This document shows positions 59,381 to 64,000 of a DNA stretch of 64,000 nucleotides, piece by piece; position 1 is the first letter of the stretch, and each line of letters begins with the position of its first letter. Source of the stretch: Phenylobacterium aquaticum (GTDB lineage: Bacteria; Pseudomonadota; Alphaproteobacteria; Caulobacterales; Caulobacteraceae); NCBI RefSeq assembly GCF_022695515.1, contig NZ_JALDPT010000023.1, forward strand, positions 1 through 64,000. Reading direction: 5' to 3'. The notes below the pieces were generated by a model that did not search any database, was not told the DNA's origin, and saw only the letters and a program-made list of their open reading frames with translations. Both the position numbers and the translations under genes were made by a program.

Positions 59381-59592
59381 GCAATCGAGCTTCGGAGGCG
59401 GCGTTCGAACCGAACGCGCCCCTGGGGCGTCTCTGACATGGATCGCCTATCTGTCGCAGGCGCGGAAGCCGCGCCTCATTTCACGGCGACTGTAGACGAA
59501 GGGTTCGCCTCCCGGAAGGCACGGCCTTGCAGACCGAAACATGATTGTTACGTTCACCTCCTGGTTAGGTGGCGTGGTGTAGATTCCCTTTC

Positions 59593-59973
59593 ATGGATGC
59601 TCGAACCGACAATTTTGGCGTCGGCAAGGTCGCGATGACCGTCCCCGATGTTCGCCTCGCGAAATTCGCCATCGGCGATGTCGTGAAACACCGCGTCTTC
59701 GCCTTCCGCGGCGTGATCTTCGATGTCGACCCCACCTTCGCCAATACCGAGGAGTGGTGGCTGTCGATCCCGGAGCACATCCGGCCGCGCAAGGACCAGC
59801 CGTTCTACCACCTGCTGGCGGAGAACGAGGAGAACTCCTACGTCGCCTATGTCTCGGAGCAGAACCTGCTGCCCGACGAGAGCGGCGAGCCGATCGGCCA
59901 CCCGCAGGCGCCGCTGATCTTCCAATCCTTCGATCACGGCCACTACACGCTTCGCCCGCGCATCAGCCACTGA
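59593..59973 (+). CDS. hspQ: Heat shock protein HspQ (hemimethylated-DNA-binding family)
   Basis: 126 aa from the ATG at 59593. The YccV-like core is KFAIGDVVKHRVFAFRGVIFDVDPTF, EWWLSIPEHIRPRKDQPFYHLLAENEENSYVAYVSEQNL. HspQ in E. coli is a Lon-related protein that also binds hemimethylated DNA. A GATTC (GANTC class, the CcrM site in Caulobacterales) lies 7 bases before the start codon. Confidence 0.9.
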   Translation: MDARTDNFGVGKVAMTVPDVRLAKFAIGDVVKHRVFAFRGVIFDVDPTFANTEEWWLSIPEHIRPRKDQPFYHLLAENEENSYVAYVSEQNLLPDESGEPIGHPQAPLIFQSFDHGHYTLRPRISH

Positions 59974-60010
59974 GGCGCGGGCCCCGGCCCTCCTTCGGAC
60001 AGCCCGGCCC

Positions 60011-60376
60011 TCAGCCGGCCTTGCGCAGCGCGGCGTAGCCGGCCTGGATCTTGGCGCGCTGCTGCGGCGTGAACACCCGATAGCGCTGAGCCTTGGGGCC
60101 CGCCGCGACACTGATCTCTTCCGCCGTCACATAGATATAGCGACCCTGGAACGCCCCGGTCACGGGCTGGCCGTGCTGCAGCCTCAGCCCCTCGAGCTGG
60201 CTCGCGCAGGTCTCCAAATTCTCGACATTGGTCGACATCGGTCGGAAATCCTGGCGGCCGTTCAGGGCCTCGGCCATGCGCCAGCAGACCCCGGCGTTGC
60301 GCGGCGCCTCCAGCGCGGGCTCGCAGGCGGCGAGACCCGCGGCCAGAACCAGCCCCGTCCAGACGATCGGCCGCAT
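60011..60376 (-). CDS. Small lipoprotein of unknown function
   Basis: 121 aa. Lipobox LAAC (Cys18) after a short signal; then Cys31 and Cys57 in the mature part. The remainder (AEALNGRQDFRPM, GQPVTGAFQGRYIYV) is not recognised. It sits 13 bases after tamB on the same strand. Confidence 0.75.
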   Translation of the reverse strand: MRPIVWTGLVLAAGLAACEPALEAPRNAGVCWRMAEALNGRQDFRPMSTNVENLETCASQLEGLRLQHGQPVTGAFQGRYIYVTAEEISVAAGPKAQRYRVFTPQQRAKIQAGYAALRKAG

Positions 60377-60389
60377 GGGCCCCTCCCCG

Positions 60390-63300
60390 TCAGTAGTCCC
60401 TGCGCCAGCGCACCGCGAGCTTGCCGTCGCCTTGGCCGGCGATCTTAGAGATGATGGACAGACTCCGGCGAACGCGCCACTCCACCTGAGCGGACGGCCC
60501 TTCGCGACCGCCGCCGGTCAGCTCCAGATAGACATTGTCGGTGAGGTACTTGCCGCCCGACACCGTGACCCCGCTGGTCCCCCCGCCGGCCAGGGCCAGT
60601 CGATCGAGGCCCGCGAAGGTCTTGAGATTGCCGATCACGTCGAAGCCGCCGCCGCCCGCGAGCGACGACAGGGCCGAGGCCAGCTGGGCGGCTTCCAGCG
60701 GCGACAGCTGGGACGCCGAGGTGCCGAACAGAACCTGGGACAAGACCTCGTCATTGGGCAGGGTCGGCGTGGAGGTGAGCGTGATCTCGGGCTTGGCGGC
60801 CGTGCCCTTGATCTTCACGACCGCGGTCAGGGAGGTGTCCTCCCGCGTGGCCGACAGGTCGAGGCGGATGTCCTTGGCCTGTGTCGACAGATAGACGACG
60901 CCGCGGGTGTCGAACTCGAAGCGCTTGCCCGCGAAATCGTAGTCGCCGCGGATCACCCGCGCCGTGCCGGACAGGGTTGGCTGGGAGGTCGTGCCCCCGA
61001 CATGGGCGTCGAGGGACAGCTCCACATCCAGCCCCCGGCCCTTCAGATAGATCTTCTGCGGCGCCTTCAGGCTGACATCCAGGGTGACGCCGGGCCCGCG
61101 CTTGAGGGGCGCCAGCTGCACGCCGGTCATGTCCGCTGGCCGGTTCACTTCGGTCACGTCCATGGCCACGACGTTGGACGGCGTGGGGGTGCGGGCGGCC
61201 ACATCCGCGCGGTCGATGGTCAGGGCGCCGGCCAGCCGGACGCGGCCCTCCGGCGTGCGGTCGATCACCGCCTGGCCGGTCGCCGAGGCCGTCGCCTGTT
61301 CGTTATCAATCAGCCGGAAGCCCTTGAGGGTCAGACGGAAAGTGCTCGCCCCTTCAGGCGCGAGGCTGATGCGGCCGGCGCCGGACGCGACGCCGCCGTG
61401 GCCGTCCGAGCCGTCCGCTTGGGTGATGTCCACCTGGTTGTCGGACATGGCCGCGCGCAGGGTGACGTCCTTGAGGTTCAGGCCGGTGGCGCCGTCCGAG
61501 AACCGCCCGCCGTCCACGGCCGCCTGGCCGACGGCGCGCGGATGCTCCAGCGTCCCGGCCAGATCACCCTGAATGTGGACATGGCCGGCCAGCTCCCGCT
61601 CGCCGCCGACCAGCAGGTCCCAGAGCGGCTTCACCTCGCCGTCAGCGAAGATGCGGCCGCGGATCGGCTTGGTGCGGTCGATGGCGATGCGCAGGGGCTC
61701 GGCCGAGGTCTCGGCCGGCAGCACCACGGCGGCCGTCGCCTTCAGGCCCTGTCCGTTGGTGACCGCGCCGTCGAGATTGATGTCGTCGCCGTTGAGGGTG
61801 GCCTTAAGCGACCCGTTCAGGCCCAGGGAGGCGTCGGTGCCCAGACCGCGCACGCCATCGAGGTCGGCGCTGAGCGAGCCCGACAGGCGCTTGCCCTGGC
61901 CGTTCAGCTGCAGGACGCCGTCGAACTTGCCGGCGAAGTCCTCGTCGATGAGGCCGAGGCCCAGCTGCTGCACCTGGGCGCGGATTTCCGTCCCGTCCCC
62001 GGCCATGCGGGCGTCGAGCGCGATCCGGCCGCCGTCGGAAGCCACGACCCTGAGCTTCGCGCCCCGGTCGGGCCCACCGAAGCGGAACTGGGCGGTCTCG
62101 GTGGTCTTCAGGTTCCATTTCAGATAGCGGCCCTCGCCGTTGAACCCGAGCTGATAACCGGGCTCGACATGGGCCAGGTCGCCATTGCCGTCGAAGCTCC
62201 AGCGGTTGCCCGCGATCAGGCCGGAGGCCTGGGCAGCGTAGGGCAGATGGGCCAACGGGCCGTCGGCGGTCAGGCGGCCGGCGCTGATCACCACCTGGCT
62301 GTCGGGCACGGCGACGCCGTCCGCGGTCAGGTTCAACCGGGCGCGGGGCCCGCCCGGCGCGTCGGCGAGGCGCACATCGCCAGCGATCTTGCCCGCGGTC
62401 AGGAAGGCGCCCTTGGCCACCGCCACCTGCAGGTCGGCCTTGGAGGCGCCCTTGGCGCGCAGACTGAGCAGGCCCGACGCCTTCAGGCCGCCGGCGTCCA
62501 CCGATAGGTCGGTCAGATCAACGCCTTCGGCGGGGAAGCTGAACGCCGATCGGGCCTGGGCCGGGCCATAGGCGCTGGCGGCGTTCAGGGCGATGACGCC
62601 ATTGGTCCCGTCTGGCCGGCGCTGGAAGCTGAGCACCAGATGGGCGTTGGTGAGCGGCAAGCGCGGCACGTCGATCGCGTCGAGGTCGGCCAGCAGGTCC
62701 ACCTTGGGCGCGTCCAGCATGCCGGTGATCGCGCCGGAGCCCTTGGCCTTGCCGGTGATCTCCACCGGACCGGCGTGGAACGGGCCCTCGGCAGACCAGT
62801 CCAGCTTGAACTTGAGCGCGCCGTCAGCGTCGCGCAGGCCGGCCGCCTGGGCCTTGAGGGCGGCGCCCGTCAGATTGGCCTCGGAAACCGCGATCCGGCC
62901 GCCCCCCACCTCGGCCTTGCCCTGCAGGCGCGGCTGGCCGCCCAGCAGCCGGTCGAGCTCGGCGTAGCCGGTCGCGAACTTGGCGCCCTTGGCGTCGAGG
63001 CTGAAGGTCCAGGGCTTGGCGTCGCGGCCCTGGGAGGCGGTCCAGCTCGCCGACACCGCTCCGCTGGCGCCGACCCGGGCGGCGGCCAGATTGGCGAAGT
63101 CAGCGTCGCCCTTGAAGGTCAGGCCGCCGAACAGCCCCACGCCGCCGCTGGCCTTGACCTTCAGGCCCTGGCCCGTGCCCTGAAGGTTGCTGAGCAGGAA
63201 GCGCCCGTCGCGCAGATGGTCGACCTTGAAGTCCGCCTGGGGACTGGCCCCGAGCGCCGCGCCGACCCAGCCCGAGCCCTTGCCGCCGGAGCCCTGCACC

Positions 63301-64000
63301 TTGCCGCCGACGCTCCAGCTCTTGGACTTGTGCTCGAACACCACCGGCCCGGCGAGGCGGTCGAGGGTGTAGTCGAAGAGCTTGGCGTCCCGCACCACCG
63401 CGTCGCCGGCGATCTTCCAGTCCGCCGCCTTGCCGCTCAGGCGCGCCACCGCATGGGTCGCCCCGGTCTCAGGTCCGCCGATCAGTCGGCTGAGGCTGGG
63501 GGCGTCGCCGACCAGGGCCACGCCGTCCTTGCCGATCTTGCGGTGCTCGATGTCCGCCAGTCCCTGGCCGGAGACAGTCAGGTTGTCGGAGGCGACCTTG
63601 AAGGCCACGTCGTACTGGCTCTTGGACTTGCCGGACTGGCGGCCGGTGATGTTGAAGGCCGCCGTGGGTCCGAAGCGATCCGCATAGGGCTTCAGCAGGG
63701 TCGAGGCGGTGAGCAGCACCTTGCCCTGGGCCGCGCCGCCCTGGGGCGTCCAGGCGCCGCTGACCTCCACCGGCTTCATCTTGCCGGAGACGGCGACGAT
63801 ATTGACCGTGCCCGACCTGGCGGCGCCGCCGGCCTGGGCCTTGAGCTCGAAGGGCGCGCCGGAGGGCAGGCCCACGGCGCCGGCGAGCGCCCCGCCCTTG
63901 GCCTCCACCACGTCGGCCTTCAGCATCAGCGGGTGGTTCTTGATGAAGTCGAAGCTGAGATTGAGGTGGTCGCCCTTGTGCAGGCGGCTCACGGCCTCGA
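60390..64000 (-). CDS. tamB: Translocation and assembly module TamB (partial)
   Basis: The C-terminal part of a very large protein; the frame is open to the right window edge, so the true start is outside. It is made of repeated beta-strand segments rich in Gly, Ala and Asp, as in the TamB/DUF490 (AsmA-like) superfamily. The C-terminal DUF490 block has DVELSLDAHVGGTTSQPTLSGTARVIRGDYDFAGKRFEF and KPEITLTSTPTLPNDEVLSQVLFGTSASQLSPLEAAQLASALS. TamB spans from inner to outer membrane and helps insert proteins or move lipids. TamA should lie to the right of the window. Confidence 0.92.
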   Translation of the reverse strand, partial: EAVSRLHKGDHLNLSFDFIKNHPLMLKADVVEAKGGALAGAVGLPSGAPFELKAQAGGAARSGTVNIVAVSGKMKPVEVSGAWTPQGGAAQGKVLLTASTLLKPYADRFGPTAAFNITGRQSGKSKSQYDVAFKVASDNLTVSGQGLADIEHRKIGKDGVALVGDAPSLSRLIGGPETGATHAVARLSGKAADWKIAGDAVVRDAKLFDYTLDRLAGPVVFEHKSKSWSVGGKVQGSGGKGSGWVGAALGASPQADFKVDHLRDGRFLLSNLQGTGQGLKVKASGGVGLFGGLTFKGDADFANLAAARVGASGAVSASWTASQGRDAKPWTFSLDAKGAKFATGYAELDRLLGGQPRLQGKAEVGGGRIAVSEANLTGAALKAQAAGLRDADGALKFKLDWSAEGPFHAGPVEITGKAKGSGAITGMLDAPKVDLLADLDAIDVPRLPLTNAHLVLSFQRRPDGTNGVIALNAASAYGPAQARSAFSFPAEGVDLTDLSVDAGGLKASGLLSLRAKGASKADLQVAVAKGAFLTAGKIAGDVRLADAPGGPRARLNLTADGVAVPDSQVVISAGRLTADGPLAHLPYAAQASGLIAGNRWSFDGNGDLAHVEPGYQLGFNGEGRYLKWNLKTTETAQFRFGGPDRGAKLRVVASDGGRIALDARMAGDGTEIRAQVQQLGLGLIDEDFAGKFDGVLQLNGQGKRLSGSLSADLDGVRGLGTDASLGLNGSLKATLNGDDINLDGAVTNGQGLKATAAVVLPAETSAEPLRIAIDRTKPIRGRIFADGEVKPLWDLLVGGERELAGHVHIQGDLAGTLEHPRAVGQAAVDGGRFSDGATGLNLKDVTLRAAMSDNQVDITQADGSDGHGGVASGAGRISLAPEGASTFRLTLKGFRLIDNEQATASATGQAVIDRTPEGRVRLAGALTIDRADVAARTPTPSNVVAMDVTEVNRPADMTGVQLAPLKRGPGVTLDVSLKAPQKIYLKGRGLDVELSLDAHVGGTTSQPTLSGTARVIRGDYDFAGKRFEFDTRGVVYLSTQAKDIRLDLSATREDTSLTAVVKIKGTAAKPEITLTSTPTLPNDEVLSQVLFGTSASQLSPLEAAQLASALSSLAGGGGFDVIGNLKTFAGLDRLALAGGGTSGVTVSGGKYLTDNVYLELTGGGREGPSAQVEWRVRRSLSIISKIAGQGDGKLAVRWRRDY

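Noticed and set aside
60228-62507. A long plus-strand open frame opposite tamB.
   Set aside because: Its translation has no domain and tracks the repetitive structure of tamB.

Overview
The window is 64 kb of very G+C-rich bacterial chromosome. Gene content and order (gmk-yicC-mltG-fabF-acpP-fabG-fabD; rpsF-rpsR-rplI; dnaB-alr-radA-cvpA-purF; der-bamB-yfgM-like; guaA-rRNA methyltransferase-MAPEG-guaB; ppx-rlmE; tamB), two large TonB-dependent receptors and many short-chain dehydrogenases suggest an alphaproteobacterium of the Caulobacterales (Caulobacter/Phenylobacterium-like). This placement is inferred from remembered gene order and was not tested by a search.

Layout. 1-2.7 kb: tail of an Ala/Pro-rich protein with a terminator, a protein with two repeated winged-helix units, an aldo/keto reductase and a small cytochrome c. 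2.7-8.9 kb: a leftward block for GMP kinase, YicC, MltG and fatty-acid synthesis (fabF, acpP, fabG, fabD). 9-16.3 kb: accessory metabolism (zinc alcohol dehydrogenase, TonB receptor, carboxymuconolactone decarboxylase-like protein, SDR, thioesterase, SRPBCC protein). 16.3-18.9 kb: a sulfide/persulfide detoxification module with a BigR-like regulator and an operator palindrome between divergent transcripts. 18.9-22 kb: secreted amidohydrolase, purC, exported peroxiredoxin and a palindromic repeat. 22.1-34.9 kb: ribosomal proteins S6, S18 and L9, a second TonB receptor, then dnaB, alr, radA, cvpA, purF, a transporter and an SDR. 34.9-38.7 kb: der, bamB and a YfgM-like protein. 38.8-42.4 kb: alkylsulfatase, SDR and panB. 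42.4-45.2 kb: two tandem cassettes, each with a membrane protein, an ECF sigma factor and a small putative anti-sigma protein. 45.2-51.2 kb: hydrolase, ArsC-like protein, guaA, RsmB-type methyltransferase, MAPEG protein and guaB. 51.2-56.6 kb: MFS transporter/LysR divergent pair, secreted protein, type-B carboxylesterase and a membrane LytTR regulator. 56.5-64 kb: an orphan CobT-like VWA protein, rlmE, ppx, hspQ, a small lipoprotein and the C-terminal part of tamB, which runs off the right edge.

The main oddity is that nine genes, including the normally essential fabD, guaA and guaB, each carry one apparent -1 frameshift inside a G/C-only palindromic or homopolymeric string. This looks like a systematic sequence error rather than gene decay, so these genes are annotated as whole CDSs with the break noted. 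I found no CRISPR array, prophage, insertion sequence, tRNA or rRNA. The candidates most worth study are the duplicated ECF cassettes, the orphan CobT-like VWA protein, the internally duplicated winged-helix protein and the persulfide-responsive module.
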